52,360 nucleotides of DNA from Acidimicrobiales bacterium (lineage in GTDB: Bacteria > Actinomycetota > Acidimicrobiia > Acidimicrobiales > DASWMK01): contig DASWMK010000202.1 in assembly GCA_036399815.1 (NCBI GenBank), forward strand, positions 1 to 52,360, given 5' to 3'. The notes beneath the pieces are model-generated. The model searched no databases. It was not told where the DNA came from and saw nothing but the letters and a program-made list of their open reading frames with translations. Below, one piece after another: positions 7,789-18,274 of this stretch (the first letter of the stretch is position 1; each line of letters opens with the position of its first letter). The position numbers and the translations under genes are program-made.

Positions 7789-7818
7789 GGGGACGAGCCT
7801 AGGGCTACGGTGCCGTCC

Positions 7819-9258
7819 GTGGCCGACGACCTCGCCTCCCTCGACGCCACCGCCCAGGCCGAGCTGGTCCGCTCCGGCGAGGCCACCCCGGCGGAGCTGG
7901 TGGACGCCGCCATCGAGCGCATCGAGAAGCTGAACCCCGAGCTGAACGCCGTGATCCACGAGCGGTTCGAGCGGGCGCGGGCCGAGGCGGCCGGCGACCT
8001 GCCCGACGGGCCGTTCCGGGGCGTGCCCTTCCTGGTGAAGGACCTGGTGTGCCACCAGGCCGGCGAGCCGTGGCACGAGGGCATGCGCTACCTGAAGGAG
8101 CTCGGGTGGACGGCCCAGGCCGACACGTGGCTGGCCGAGCGGTTCCGGGCCGCCGGCCTCGTCACCGTCGGCCGCACGAACACCCCGGAGCTCGGGATCC
8201 TGCCGACGACCGAGCCGCTCGCCTACGGCCCCACCCGCAACCCGTGGGACACCGGCCGCAGCCCGGGCGGGTCGAGCGGAGGGTCCGCGGCGGCCGTCGC
8301 CGCGGGGCTCGTCCCCGTCGCCCACGCCAACGACGGCGGCGGGTCGATCCGCATCCCCGCGAGCGAGTGCGGCCTGGTCGGGCTGAAGCCGAGCCGGGGC
8401 CGCACCACGCTCGGGCCCGACCAGGGCGACGCCATCGGCGGGCTGGCCGTCGAGCACGTGGTCACCCGGTCGGTGCGGGACACCGCCGCCGTGCTCGATG
8501 CGGTCGCCGGCCCCGGCCCAGGCGACCCGTACTGGGCGGCGCCGCCGGCGCGCCCGTTCCTCGACGAGGTCGGCGCCGACCCCGGCCGTCTCCGCATCGG
8601 CCTCACGACGGCCGCGCCTGGCGGCATGGTCACCACGCACGCCGACTGCGTCGAGGCCGCCGAGTCGGCCGCCCGGCTGCTCGGCTCGCTCGGCCACGAG
8701 GTCGAGGAGGCGGGGCCCGAGGGCCTCGACGACCCCGACTACATCCCCCAGTTCCTCGCCCTGTGGAGCTCGAACGTCGCCGCCGGGCTCGACGCCTGGG
8801 GCGCGGCCGGTGGGCGCCCCATCGGGCCCGACGACGTCGAGCCCCTGACCTGGGCGCTCGCCGAGATGGGCCGGTCCTTCACGGGCCCCGCCCTGCTCAC
8901 GGCCATCGGGTGGCTCCAGGCCCACTCCCGGCGGATGGCCCGGTTCTGGCTCGACCACGACCTGTGGCTGACGCCGACGATCGCCGAGCCGCCCCCGCCC
9001 CTCGGCGAGTTCGACGCCCCGCCCGAGAACCCGCTCCAGGGCATCTTCCGGGCCGCCTCGGTGGTGCCGTTCACGCCGCCGCTCAACGTCACCGGCCAGC
9101 CGGCCATCTCCCTGCCCCTGCACTGGAACGCCGACGGGCTGCCGATCGGCGTCCAGCTGGTGGCCGCGGCCGGGCGGGAGGACGTGCTGCTGCGGGTGGC
9201 CGCCCAGCTCGAGGAGGCGGCACCGTGGGCGGACCGCCGCCCGCCGCTGCGCGCCTGA
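7819..9258 (+). CDS. Amidase (amidase-signature family)
   Basis: An amidase-signature hydrolase of 479 residues. The Ser-cisSer-Lys triad is visible: Lys74 in PFLVKD, Ser152/153 in GGSSGGS, and nucleophile Ser176 in DGGGSIRIP. The natural amide substrate is not predictable; a GatA role is unlikely because no gatB or gatC is adjacent. The start at 7819 is chosen because TACGGT (7806-7811) lies 7 nt before it; the GTG at 7810 overlaps that hexamer. A second amidase of the same family lies at 45.3 kb. Confidence 0.9.
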   Translation: MADDLASLDATAQAELVRSGEATPAELVDAAIERIEKLNPELNAVIHERFERARAEAAGDLPDGPFRGVPFLVKDLVCHQAGEPWHEGMRYLKELGWTAQADTWLAERFRAAGLVTVGRTNTPELGILPTTEPLAYGPTRNPWDTGRSPGGSSGGSAAAVAAGLVPVAHANDGGGSIRIPASECGLVGLKPSRGRTTLGPDQGDAIGGLAVEHVVTRSVRDTAAVLDAVAGPGPGDPYWAAPPARPFLDEVGADPGRLRIGLTTAAPGGMVTTHADCVEAAESAARLLGSLGHEVEEAGPEGLDDPDYIPQFLALWSSNVAAGLDAWGAAGGRPIGPDDVEPLTWALAEMGRSFTGPALLTAIGWLQAHSRRMARFWLDHDLWLTPTIAEPPPPLGEFDAPPENPLQGIFRAASVVPFTPPLNVTGQPAISLPLHWNADGLPIGVQLVAAAGREDVLLRVAAQLEEAAPWADRRPPLRA

Positions 9259-9321
9259 TCGCCGGGGCCGTGCGGCGCCCGGCCCCGGACGGTGTCACAC
9301 CCCCTCGGTAGCCTCTCGCGC

Positions 9322-10605
9322 ATGGGTGATCGGATCCGCCAGGCCGGGGCCGTGGCCTGGGCCGTCGTCGGGGTGGTCGCCCTGCTCACGGTCATCGGGC
9401 TGGTCGGCTGGTGGCTCCGGGTCATCTTCCCGCCGCTCGTCCTGGCCGGCGCCATCGTCTTCCTCCTCAACCCGATCGTCACCCTGCTCCAGCGCCGCGG
9501 CATCCCGAGGGTGGGCGGCGCGGCGATCGCCTACCTCGGCATCGCCGGGGTCCTCGTCGGCGCCGGGTTCCTGGTGTCGCCGCTGGTCGCCGACCAGGCG
9601 GACCAGCTGTCCGAGGAGTGGCCCCAGATCCGGGCCAAGCTCGAGCGCTGGGTGGACGACCGGGCCGAGCAGTCGGAGGACTGGGCCGTCCAGCTGCCGA
9701 CGTGGGACGAGCTCCAGGACCAGCTGGACAGCACGGACCAGAACCTGAGCGACCAGCTCGACCGGGCGAGGGAGATCGGGTCGCGGGTGTTCCACGTCCT
9801 GCTGATCGCCGTCCTCGGCCCGATCATCGCCTTCTACCTGCTGGTCGACCTGCCCCACCTGCGCGACATCGCGGAGTCGCTGGTCCCCGAACGGGCCCGA
9901 CCAGAAGTCCACGTGGTCGCCCACCGCCTGAACCGCGCCATCGGCGGGTTCTTCCGCGGGCAGTTGATGGTCGCCCTCATCGTCGGGGCGATGGTGTCCA
10001 CCGGGCTCGCCGTGCTCGACCTGCCGCTGTGGCTGATCATCGGGATGGTGGCGGGGCTGTTCAACATCGTCCCGCTGATCGGCCCGTGGATCGGCGCCAT
10101 CCCCGGCGTCGTCGTCGCCCTGACGACGAGGGACGTCGGCACCGCGGTCTGGGTCGTGGCGATCATGGGCGTCGCCCAGCAGGTGGACAACCACTTCATC
10201 ACCCCCCAGGTGATGCAGCGGGCGGTGAAGCTGCACCCGGTGGCGGTGATGCTGGCCCTGCTCGCCGGCGGCACGATCGCCGGCATCGGCGGGCTGCTGC
10301 TGGCCGTGCCGGTCGCCGCCGTCGTCAAGATCGTCGTCGGCCACCTGTGGCGCACCTACGTGCTCGGCGAGCCGGTCGAGGCGCTTGCCGGCCAGTGGCG
10401 GGCGGCCGACGAGGGCGACGGCGGGGGCGTGGTCACCCCCGTGGGCACGGCGCCGTCCACGCGGGGCGGGGTGGACCCCGACGAGGGCGAGGACGACGAC
10501 GACGGCGGGGACGGGCGCGCGGGCGGGGGCCGGGCGCCGCCGGCGGACGTGCCGTCCGGGGCGACGGCCGCGGGCGTCGCGGCGCGGCCGGCGGCCGACG
10601 CTTAG
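9322..10605 (+). CDS. AI-2E family transporter (PerM-like membrane protein)
   Basis: A 427-residue polytopic membrane protein of the AI-2E transporter family, whose members include exporters and Na+/H+ antiporters; substrate is unknown. N-terminal paired helices, a hydrophilic stretch around residues 95-150, then helices with the conserved family segment FNIVPLIGPWIGAIPG and the VDNHFITPQVM motif are visible. The C-terminal ~80 residues are an acidic Gly/Asp/Ala-rich tail. The ATG at 9322 follows TAGCCT (9309-9314) by 7 nt, so this is the leaderless start, not an upstream in-frame codon at 9292. Confidence 0.88.
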   Translation: MGDRIRQAGAVAWAVVGVVALLTVIGLVGWWLRVIFPPLVLAGAIVFLLNPIVTLLQRRGIPRVGGAAIAYLGIAGVLVGAGFLVSPLVADQADQLSEEWPQIRAKLERWVDDRAEQSEDWAVQLPTWDELQDQLDSTDQNLSDQLDRAREIGSRVFHVLLIAVLGPIIAFYLLVDLPHLRDIAESLVPERARPEVHVVAHRLNRAIGGFFRGQLMVALIVGAMVSTGLAVLDLPLWLIIGMVAGLFNIVPLIGPWIGAIPGVVVALTTRDVGTAVWVVAIMGVAQQVDNHFITPQVMQRAVKLHPVAVMLALLAGGTIAGIGGLLLAVPVAAVVKIVVGHLWRTYVLGEPVEALAGQWRAADEGDGGGVVTPVGTAPSTRGGVDPDEGEDDDDGGDGRAGGGRAPPADVPSGATAAGVAARPAADA

Positions 10606-10641
10606 GAGAAATCGCGCCCTGCCACTGGACGCTTCCCCACA

Positions 10642-10656
10642 TTTCTAGTAGAGAAA
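10642..10656. promoter_or_regulatory. Inverted repeat upstream of TauE/SafE gene, candidate operator
   Basis: TTTCT-AGTAG-AGAAA is a 5+5 inverted repeat just before the permease start, in a short A/T-rich patch unlike the surroundings. A further half-site, AGAAAT, lies at 10608-10613. The binding protein is unknown; placement next to the start suggests repression. Confidence 0.4.
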
Positions 10657-10662
10657 GGGGGG

Positions 10663-11571
10663 ATGGCACTCCTCCTGCTGGTCGCGCTCGCCGGGTTCGG
10701 CGCCTCGTTGGTCGACGGCGCCCTCGGCATGGGCTTCGGGCCGACCTCCTCCACGATCCTGCTGGCCGCCGGCCTCGCCCCCGCCGCCGTCTCCACGACG
10801 GTGAACCTGGCCAAGGTGGCGACCGGCGCCGCCGGAGGCCTGGCCCACTGGCGGTTCGGCAACGTCGACCGTGCGCTGGTCGTGCGCCTGGCCGTCCCGG
10901 GCTGCGTCGGCGCCTTCGTCGGCGTGACCGTGCTGGCCAACGTGGACGGCGACCAGCTGCGGCCCTACCTGGCCGTCCTGCTGCTCGTCGTCGGCCTGCG
11001 CATCCTCGTCCGGTTCAGCCGGGAGACGCCGGCCGCGCCGTCGGGGCCCCGGCGGGCGGGCGCGCCGGCCCGCTCCCCCTACCGGGGCGTCGGCCTCGCT
11101 GCGCTGGCCGGCGGCATCACCAACGGCCTCATCGGGGCCTGGGGCCCGGTGGTCACGCCTGCGCTGCTCCACCGGGAGGGGTTGGAGCCGCGGGTGGCCA
11201 TCGGGTCGGTCAACACGGCCGAGATCGCCGTCGCCCTCACCGCGTCCGGGTCGCTGCTGGCCTCGCTCGGCAGTTCCGGCGTCGACCCCGGGAAGCTGGC
11301 GGCGATGCTCCTCGGCGGGGTGGTCGCGGCGCCGGTGGCCGCCTGGGCCGTCCGCCACCTCGCTCCGCGCCTCCTCGGCGTCGGCGCCGGCGGGCTGCTG
11401 GTGTTCACGAACGTCCGGGAGCTGTCCGGCCTCGCCGGGCTGGGTGCGGTCCGGTGGCTGGCCTACGCCGCCGTCGCCGCCATCTGGACGGCGGCCATCG
11501 CCCGCCCCCGGTTCACGGCCGATCCCGTCGTCGCCGCCCTCGAGCCGCCGGCCGAGCCCGCCGCGGCCTGA
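10663..11571 (+). CDS. Sulfite exporter TauE/SafE family permease
   Basis: A 302-residue polytopic protein of the TauE/SafE family, which moves sulfite, sulfoacetate or related organosulfur anions. Two homologous halves, each starting with a Gly-rich amphipathic pattern, are visible: GASLVDGALGMGFGPTS near the N-terminus and GGITNGLIGAWGPVVTP in the second half, separated by a charged loop (RETPAAPSGPRR). About eight hydrophobic segments can be counted. The ATG is preceded immediately by AAAGGGGGG. An inverted repeat sits just upstream. Sulfur-handling genes elsewhere in the window (sufE, thiosulfate sulfurtransferase) fit but are not linked. Confidence 0.88.
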   Translation: MALLLLVALAGFGASLVDGALGMGFGPTSSTILLAAGLAPAAVSTTVNLAKVATGAAGGLAHWRFGNVDRALVVRLAVPGCVGAFVGVTVLANVDGDQLRPYLAVLLLVVGLRILVRFSRETPAAPSGPRRAGAPARSPYRGVGLAALAGGITNGLIGAWGPVVTPALLHREGLEPRVAIGSVNTAEIAVALTASGSLLASLGSSGVDPGKLAAMLLGGVVAAPVAAWAVRHLAPRLLGVGAGGLLVFTNVRELSGLAGLGAVRWLAYAAVAAIWTAAIARPRFTADPVVAALEPPAEPAAA

Positions 11572-11637
11572 CGGTCGGCCGGCGCCTCGCCGGCACGGTC
11601 CGCGGCGCGCCCGGGAGGGGTCGCGCTCCGCCCGCCC

Positions 11638-11709
11638 CGGGAGGGGGCCGGGCGTCCGCCTCGGGAGGGGGCCGGGCGCCCGCCTCGGGAGGGGGCCGGG
11701 CGGCCCGCT
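11638..11709. repeat. Three tandem 24-bp G+C-rich repeats downstream of gpgS
   Basis: Three head-to-tail copies of a 24-bp unit beginning CGGGAGGGGGCCGGGCG lie at 11638-11661, 11662-11685 and 11686-11709, with a degenerate copy near 11611. The last copy reaches the gpgS stop codon. There are no spacers, so this is not a CRISPR array. The G-runs could form stable secondary structure at the 3' end of the gpgS message. Confidence 0.85.
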
Positions 11710-12605
11710 CAGGCGGAGCGGCGGTAGTCGGGGAGGTCGGCGAGCGCCGGGAGGGAGCCGCCGACCACCTCGACCGGCGGGCCGGTCGGGCGGGCCAGGG
11801 TGACGACGTCGGGGACGGGCACGGGGGCCCGCTCGAGGGCGGCCCGCAGCACGGCCACGGCGGCGACGGCCAGCTGGTCGAGCGGGCGGTTGCGGTGCTC
11901 GCGGACGCCGAGGTCGACCTGGGCGACGGCCTCCACGCCGAACCGGGCGGCCACGTCGACCAGCAGGCCGATCTCGACGCCGTAGCCCCGCTCGAACGGC
12001 ACCTGCTCGAGCACCTCCCGCCGTCCCGCGTACTCGCCGCCGAGCGGCTGGAGGATGCCGGCGAGGTGCGGGAAGAGCAGGCTGAGCACGGGCCGGGCCA
12101 CGAGCTCGGTCACCCGGCCGCCGCCGCCCGGCCGCCCCTCGAACGGCCGCTCGTAGAACGCCTTGACGAGGGCGACGTCGGGCCGGGTCAGCAGGGGCCC
12201 GAGCAGGCCGACCACGAACGCCGGGTCGAAGTTCGTCACGTCGGCGTCGCACCAGACGACGAGGTCGCCGGTCGACACGAACAGCGACTTCCAGAGCGCC
12301 TCGCCCTTGCCCGGCCCGTCGGCGTGGCCGGGCAGCACGTCGGGGGCGGCGACGACGGTGGCGCCGGCCGCGGCGGCGACGGCGGCGGTGGTGTCGACCG
12401 AGTGGTCGTCGACGACCAGCACCTCGTCCACGAGGCCGCAGGACTCGACGAGGCCGGCGACGACGGCGGCGACGATCGGGCCGACGGTCGCGGCCTCGTC
12501 CCTCGCCGGGATGCAGACCGACACCCGCTGGCCGCGCTTGGCCCGGGCCAGGGTGGCCGCGTCGAACTCGTCCGCCCTGAACGTCCGGGTGATGCCCGTC
12601 GTCAC
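11709..12605 (-). CDS. gpgS: Glucosyl-3-phosphoglycerate synthase
   Basis: A GT-A fold glycosyltransferase (GT81 type) that transfers glucose from an NDP-glucose to 3-phosphoglycerate, the first step to glucosylglycerate and, in mycobacteria, methylglucose lipopolysaccharide. Visible motifs: VSVCIPARDEAATVG at the N-terminus, PGKGEALWKSL, the metal-binding DAD at residues 120-122 (VVWCDADVTNF), VTELVARP, and QPLGGEYAGRR. The GTG at 12605 is preferred: TAGATT on the minus strand (12613-12618) is 7 nt upstream. This gives 298 residues. No gpgP phosphatase is adjacent. Confidence 0.92.
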   Translation of the reverse strand: MTTGITRTFRADEFDAATLARAKRGQRVSVCIPARDEAATVGPIVAAVVAGLVESCGLVDEVLVVDDHSVDTTAAVAAAAGATVVAAPDVLPGHADGPGKGEALWKSLFVSTGDLVVWCDADVTNFDPAFVVGLLGPLLTRPDVALVKAFYERPFEGRPGGGGRVTELVARPVLSLLFPHLAGILQPLGGEYAGRREVLEQVPFERGYGVEIGLLVDVAARFGVEAVAQVDLGVREHRNRPLDQLAVAAVAVLRAALERAPVPVPDVVTLARPTGPPVEVVGGSLPALADLPDYRRSA

Positions 12606-12635
12606 GAGCGCCAATCTACGGGCGCCCCGGCTCCC

Positions 12636-14093
12636 TCAGGCCGCCCGCCCGGCCAGGGTGGCGAGCAGGGTCTCCCGGTCGGGGCCGAGCGGCGGCTCGG
12701 GCGGCCGGGCGTGCCGCTCCTGCCACGCCCCGAGGATGCGGCCGGCCAGGACGGGGTCGGCCATCAGGTCGTCGGGCAGCGACAGCAGGTTGAAGGCCCG
12801 GACGAAGGCCCGGAACACGTCGGGGTCGGTGCGGGCGGCGGGCAGCAGGCCGTCGCGGACGAGCGACCGGAACGACAGCCCGTCGCCGTCGGCGTCCGCG
12901 CCGCCCGAGGCACCGGCGCCGGCGAGGCGGTTGGCCCGGTCCTGGGCGACGGCCGCCCGGTACCAGGGGCCGACCTCCCGCTCGCTGGCCTCCTCGTAGG
13001 CGAGGGCGGTGGCCACCGGGTCGCCGGCCGTCGCCGCCACCGTGTCGGCGAGGAGCACGGCCTGCACCATGGCGCGCGAGCAGCCCCGGCCGTAGAGCGG
13101 GTTGGTGCAGGTGTGGGCGTCGCCCACGGCGGCCACGCCGGCGGCCACCGGCCGGCCGTCGGCGCGCAGGAAGCGGCGGCGCCGGTTGACGAGCCGGGCC
13201 ATGGCCTGCACCGGCGTGGTCGCCTCCGCCCGGCCGGGCTCCAGCCAGGCGCGCGCCGGCGGCAGGGCGAGCACGGTGGCGTCGAAGGCGGCCGGGTCGA
13301 GGAGCAGGCCGCGGAGGGCGGCGTCGTCGGAAGCGGTCGCGAGCGTCACCGAGAACGTGCGGTTGTCGCCGGCGAACACGGCGAACTTCAGGTAGCCGAG
13401 GTCGACGGCCACCAGCGCGTCCCCGGCCGGCGGCTCGGCGCCGGGGGCCAGCCGGTAGAAGCGGGAGAAGTAGACGATCCCGGTGTCCTCCTCGTCCTCC
13501 TCGAGGGGGCCGAGGCCGGCGGCGTCGAGCCAGGCGGGCAGGCCCGACCGGCGCCCGGTGGCCACGACGACGAGGTCGGCCGGGAACGTCGCCGGGGCGC
13601 CGCCCGCCGTGGCGGTCACGCCGGCCACCAGCGGGAGGCCGTCGCCGCCCCCGGCGACCAGGCCGTCGACGGCGACCCCGTCGAGCAGCCGCACGGCCGG
13701 CGCGGCGAGCACCGACCGGCGCAGCACCCACTCGAACGTCGTCCGCCGGCAGGCCAGCGCCACGAGGTCATCGTCGCCCGGGCGAGGCGAGCGGTCCTCC
13801 ATCGCCGGCGGCAGGAGCTCGGCGAAGCGCAGCTCGCTGGCGCCGGCGTCGAGGAGGGCGGCGAGCACGTCGGGGAACCGGTCCCGCAGCAGGTTGCGCA
13901 GCCGGGCGAGGAAGGCGTGGGAGTGGCGGACCTGCGGCGCGCCCCTGCGGTCCCAGGCGAACGCCTCGTCGGCGCTGCCCGGCAGGGGGGTGGCGTCGCG
14001 CTCGAGGACGGTCACCTCGTGGCCGGCGCGGCCGAGGGCGAGGGCGGCTCCGAGCCCCCCGACGCCGGCACCGACGACCACCACCCGAGCCAC
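12636..14093 (-). CDS. FAD-dependent oxidoreductase (group A monooxygenase / geranylgeranyl-reductase-like)
   Basis: A 485-residue flavoprotein. The N-terminus is a Rossmann dinucleotide site (VVVVGAGVGGLGAALALGRAG), followed by the ERD acidic end of beta-2; a second FAD motif appears as AVGDAHTCTNPLYGRGCSRA in the second half. This architecture fits PHBH-fold monooxygenases and halogenase- or geranylgeranyl-reductase-like enzymes; the substrate is unknown. The GTG start follows TACGGT (minus strand of 14100-14105) by 6 nt, indicating a leaderless message. It is divergent from groEL and starts 30 bp upstream of gpgS on the same strand. Confidence 0.85.
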   Translation of the reverse strand: MARVVVVGAGVGGLGAALALGRAGHEVTVLERDATPLPGSADEAFAWDRRGAPQVRHSHAFLARLRNLLRDRFPDVLAALLDAGASELRFAELLPPAMEDRSPRPGDDDLVALACRRTTFEWVLRRSVLAAPAVRLLDGVAVDGLVAGGGDGLPLVAGVTATAGGAPATFPADLVVVATGRRSGLPAWLDAAGLGPLEEDEEDTGIVYFSRFYRLAPGAEPPAGDALVAVDLGYLKFAVFAGDNRTFSVTLATASDDAALRGLLLDPAAFDATVLALPPARAWLEPGRAEATTPVQAMARLVNRRRRFLRADGRPVAAGVAAVGDAHTCTNPLYGRGCSRAMVQAVLLADTVAATAGDPVATALAYEEASEREVGPWYRAAVAQDRANRLAGAGASGGADADGDGLSFRSLVRDGLLPAARTDPDVFRAFVRAFNLLSLPDDLMADPVLAGRILGAWQERHARPPEPPLGPDRETLLATLAGRAA

Positions 14094-14146
14094 CCCGCCA
14101 CCGTACGGCCGGCCCTCCCGGACCGGCGACTCGCGGCCCCGCTCGG

Positions 14147-14174
14147 TTGCGACCGGGCCTCCCGCTGACTAGCG

Positions 14175-14175
<1 letters not shown>
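14147..14175 (+). promoter_or_regulatory. groEL promoter
   Basis: A -35 element TTGCGA (14147-14152) and a -10 element TAGCGT (14170-14175) are separated by exactly 17 bp. The -10 abuts the CIRCE operator, so HrcA bound there would block RNA polymerase. Confidence 0.7.
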
Positions 14176-15849
<1,674 letters not shown>

Positions 15850-15880
15850 GCGTCGCACCACTCCGCCGCAGCACACCAGG

Positions 15881-15904
15881 ACGGCCGCCCCTCGGGGCGG
15901 CCGT
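15881..15904. terminator. Hairpin terminator between groEL and nagA
   Basis: A perfect 11-bp inverted repeat, ACGGCCGCCCC and its complement, separated by TC, lies 31 nt after the groEL stop and 18 nt from the nagA stop. It can serve both convergent genes. No long T-run follows. Confidence 0.75.
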
Positions 15905-15922
15905 TCCGCGTCCCGGCCAGGG

Positions 15923-17020
15923 TCAGGTCGGCCAGGCCACCGTCCCGGCGACGATCGTCGCCGCCACCTCGCCCTCGGGGGTGAGCAGGACGAGGTCGCC
16001 GGCGGCGCCCGGGGCCAGGGTGCCCCGGTCGGCCTCGCCGAGCAGCGCGCACGGCACGGCCGTGGCCGCGGCGACCGCCTCCTCCAGGGGGCAGCCGGTG
16101 AACGCGGCCAGGTTGCGCACGGCCCGGTCCATCGACAGGTCGCTCCCGGCCAGGGTGCCGTCGGGCAGGCGGACGCCGTCGGGCCCTGCGGTCACCGTCC
16201 GGTCGCCGAGCGGGACCGGGCCGGGCGGGGCCCCGAGGGCGGCCACGGCGTCGGTGACGAGGGTCAGCCGGCCCCGGAGGGCCGGCCACACGGCGGCGAC
16301 GGTGGCCGGGTGGACGTGGAGGCCGTCGGCGATGAGCCCGACCCGCAGGCGGCGGTCGGTCAGCGCGGCGCCGACGATGCCGGGCCGGCGGTGGTGGAGC
16401 GGCGCCATGCCGTTGAACAGGTGGGTCACCCAGCGGGCGCCGGCGTCGACGGCGGCCGTCGCCTCCTCCAGCGACGCGCCGGTGTGGCCGGCGGAAACGA
16501 CCACCCCCCGGCCGGTGAGGTCGTGGACGAGGTCGAGGGCGCCGGGGAGCTCGGGGGCCAGGGTGACGACCCGGACGCCGGCCGACCGCGACCAGCCGGC
16601 GGCCACCTCCCGGGACGGCGGGGCCAGCAGCGCCCGCGGGTGCGCCCCCCGGTGGTCGGGGGCGAGGAACGGGCCCTCCACGTGCAGCCCGAGCGGGGTG
16701 GCGCCGACCCAGCCGGGCGGCGGACCGGCCCGTAGGGCGGCGAGCGCCCGCTCCCGGGCCGCCGCCGGCGAGGTGACGATCGTCGGCAGCCAGGCCGTCA
16801 CCCCCCAGCGGGGGAGCAGGGCGCCGACCTCCCAGAGGCGCTCGGGCTCGGCCGTCAGGTCGATGCCGCCCGCGCCGTTGCACTGGAGGTCCACGAAGCC
16901 GGGCGCGACGACGAGCCCGGTGGCGTCGAGGGTCGGCAGGCCGCCGGCCGGGCCGGGCACGACGCGGCCGCCGCGGACGACCACGTCGACCGGCCCGCCG
17001 AGCACGGCGAGGTCGCTCAC
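15923..17020 (-). CDS. nagA: N-acetylglucosamine-6-phosphate deacetylase
   Basis: NagA deacetylates GlcNAc-6-phosphate in amino-sugar catabolism and wall recycling. The 365-residue amidohydrolase shows APGFVDLQCNGAGG near the N-terminus, the metal ligand Glu in LHVEGPFLAP, SAGHTGA, the substrate loop THLFNGMAPLHHRRPG, ADGLHVHP, and the catalytic Asp in LVTDAV. A start at 17020 (GTG) overlaps the MFS stop by 4 bp, so nagA is the second gene of an MFS-nagA operon. No nagB or PTS gene is seen here. Confidence 0.93.
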   Translation of the reverse strand: MSDLAVLGGPVDVVVRGGRVVPGPAGGLPTLDATGLVVAPGFVDLQCNGAGGIDLTAEPERLWEVGALLPRWGVTAWLPTIVTSPAAARERALAALRAGPPPGWVGATPLGLHVEGPFLAPDHRGAHPRALLAPPSREVAAGWSRSAGVRVVTLAPELPGALDLVHDLTGRGVVVSAGHTGASLEEATAAVDAGARWVTHLFNGMAPLHHRRPGIVGAALTDRRLRVGLIADGLHVHPATVAAVWPALRGRLTLVTDAVAALGAPPGPVPLGDRTVTAGPDGVRLPDGTLAGSDLSMDRAVRNLAAFTGCPLEEAVAAATAVPCALLGEADRGTLAPGAAGDLVLLTPEGEVAATIVAGTVAWPT

Positions 17021-18255
17021 CGCGCCACCAGGTGCGGCTCGGCGGCCCGGCGCAGGCTCGGGAGGACCGACGCGACGGCGGCGACGGCGACCATGTAGCC
17101 GCCGAGCACGGCGAGCGCCGGCGCCGCCCCCACCGACTCGACCAGCAGGCCGGCGGCGAGGCCCCCGAGCGGGATCGTGCCCCAGGCGACGGCCCGGGCG
17201 GCGCTGAGCGCGCGCCCCTGGAGCTCGTCGGGGGTCGCCGCGTAGCGGTACGCGGCCACGGCGACGTTGAACACCGGGCCGACGACGGCGCCGAGCCCGG
17301 CGACCGCGCCGAGGGCGAGCGCCGAGCGCAGCGGCGCGAGGGCGACCATCGACGCCGCCCAGGCCCACATCGACCCCACGACGACGGCCCGCAGCGACAG
17401 CCGGCGGGTGAGGCGCGGGGCGACCGCCGACCCGACGATGGCCCCGGCCCCGAAGAAGGCGAGCATCACGCCGATCACGCCCGGCGAGGCCCCGAGCGAC
17501 TCGGCCCGGAGGATCAGCACGATCGTCAGCGCGTTGAAGGCCAGGTTGCTGCCGGCCACGAGCACCACGATGGCCCGCAGGACGGGCTGGCGGGCCAGCC
17601 AGGCGATCCCCTCCCGCATCTCGGCGCCCAGCCGGGCGAGCCCCGGGCTCGGCGCCCGCTCGCCCTGGAAGGCCGGCCGCACGAACAGCAGGGTGACGAA
17701 CGAGACGAGGTAGGACGCGGCGTCGGCCACGAACGGCACGGCCCGGCCGACGGAGAACAGCAGGCCGCCGGCCGGCTGGCCGAGCAGGTCGGCGCCCTGG
17801 ACCCTCGCCTGGTTGCCGGCCAGCGCGGACGCGAGGTGCCGGCGGGGCACGATCTGGGGGAGGGCCGCCGCCTCGGAGAGCTCGAAGAACACGAACGCGG
17901 TGCCCTCCACGAAGGCGACGGCGGCGACGAGCGGGACCGACAGGCGGTCGGCGGCGATGGCCCCGACCAGCACGGACAGGCCGGCCAGCCGGACGACGTC
18001 GCAGGCGAGCATGATCCGCTTGCGGTCGCCCCGGTCGACCAGCGCCCCTGCGGGCAGGAACCACAGCAGGAACGGGAGGCCCTGGGCGAAGGCGACGGCG
18101 CCCACGTCGCCGCCCGAGCCCGTCTCGGCCAGCACGAGGAGCGGGTAGCCGATCGAGGTGATCCTCGACCCGAGCGTCGACACGAGCTGGCCGCACCAGA
18201 ACAGGGTGAAGTCCCGGTTGCGGCGGAGCGGCTCGCCGGGAGGCTCGTCGGTCAC
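17017..18255 (-). CDS. MFS transporter (MFS_3 / EntS-like)
   Basis: A 412-residue major facilitator protein with about 12 hydrophobic helices. The loop-2/3 signature GALVDRGDRKRIML follows the second helix, and the first helix region RNRDFTLFWCGQLVSTLGSRI is typical of the MFS_3 / EntS efflux group. Substrate unknown; coupling to nagA suggests, weakly, an amino-sugar or wall-fragment permease. The GTG start at 18255 is 20 bp from the divergent fdhD start; a weak GAGGCT -10 on this strand overlaps the fdhD -10. Confidence 0.87.
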   Translation of the reverse strand: MTDEPPGEPLRRNRDFTLFWCGQLVSTLGSRITSIGYPLLVLAETGSGGDVGAVAFAQGLPFLLWFLPAGALVDRGDRKRIMLACDVVRLAGLSVLVGAIAADRLSVPLVAAVAFVEGTAFVFFELSEAAALPQIVPRRHLASALAGNQARVQGADLLGQPAGGLLFSVGRAVPFVADAASYLVSFVTLLFVRPAFQGERAPSPGLARLGAEMREGIAWLARQPVLRAIVVLVAGSNLAFNALTIVLILRAESLGASPGVIGVMLAFFGAGAIVGSAVAPRLTRRLSLRAVVVGSMWAWAASMVALAPLRSALALGAVAGLGAVVGPVFNVAVAAYRYAATPDELQGRALSAARAVAWGTIPLGGLAAGLLVESVGAAPALAVLGGYMVAVAAVASVLPSLRRAAEPHLVAR

Positions 18256-18261
18256 GCCGGG

Positions 18262-18268
18262 TAGCCTC
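18262..18268. promoter_or_regulatory. Overlapping divergent -10 elements of the MFS gene and fdhD
   Basis: TAGCCT (18262-18267, plus strand) lies 7 nt before the fdhD ATG. On the minus strand GAGGCT (18263-18268) lies 7 nt before the MFS GTG. The two hexamers overlap almost completely, which would place the start sites about 20 bp apart. Confidence 0.5.
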
Positions 18269-18274
18269 GCAGCG

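Noticed and set aside
5128-7800. Long N-terminal extension of the amidase frame
   Set aside because: The frame is open far upstream but is antisense to otsA and out of frame with glycerate kinase. The leaderless signal and homology place the amidase start at 7819.
11611-11709. Possible CRISPR array
   Set aside because: Repeats are directly adjacent without spacers and are G-rich. No cas gene is present in the window.
9411-14168. A 1585-codon plus-strand open frame
   Set aside because: It runs across AI-2E, TauE, gpgS and the FAD gene in other frames or on the other strand. Its translation is low-complexity Arg/Gly/Pro/Ala, as expected from a stop-poor frame in very high-G+C DNA.
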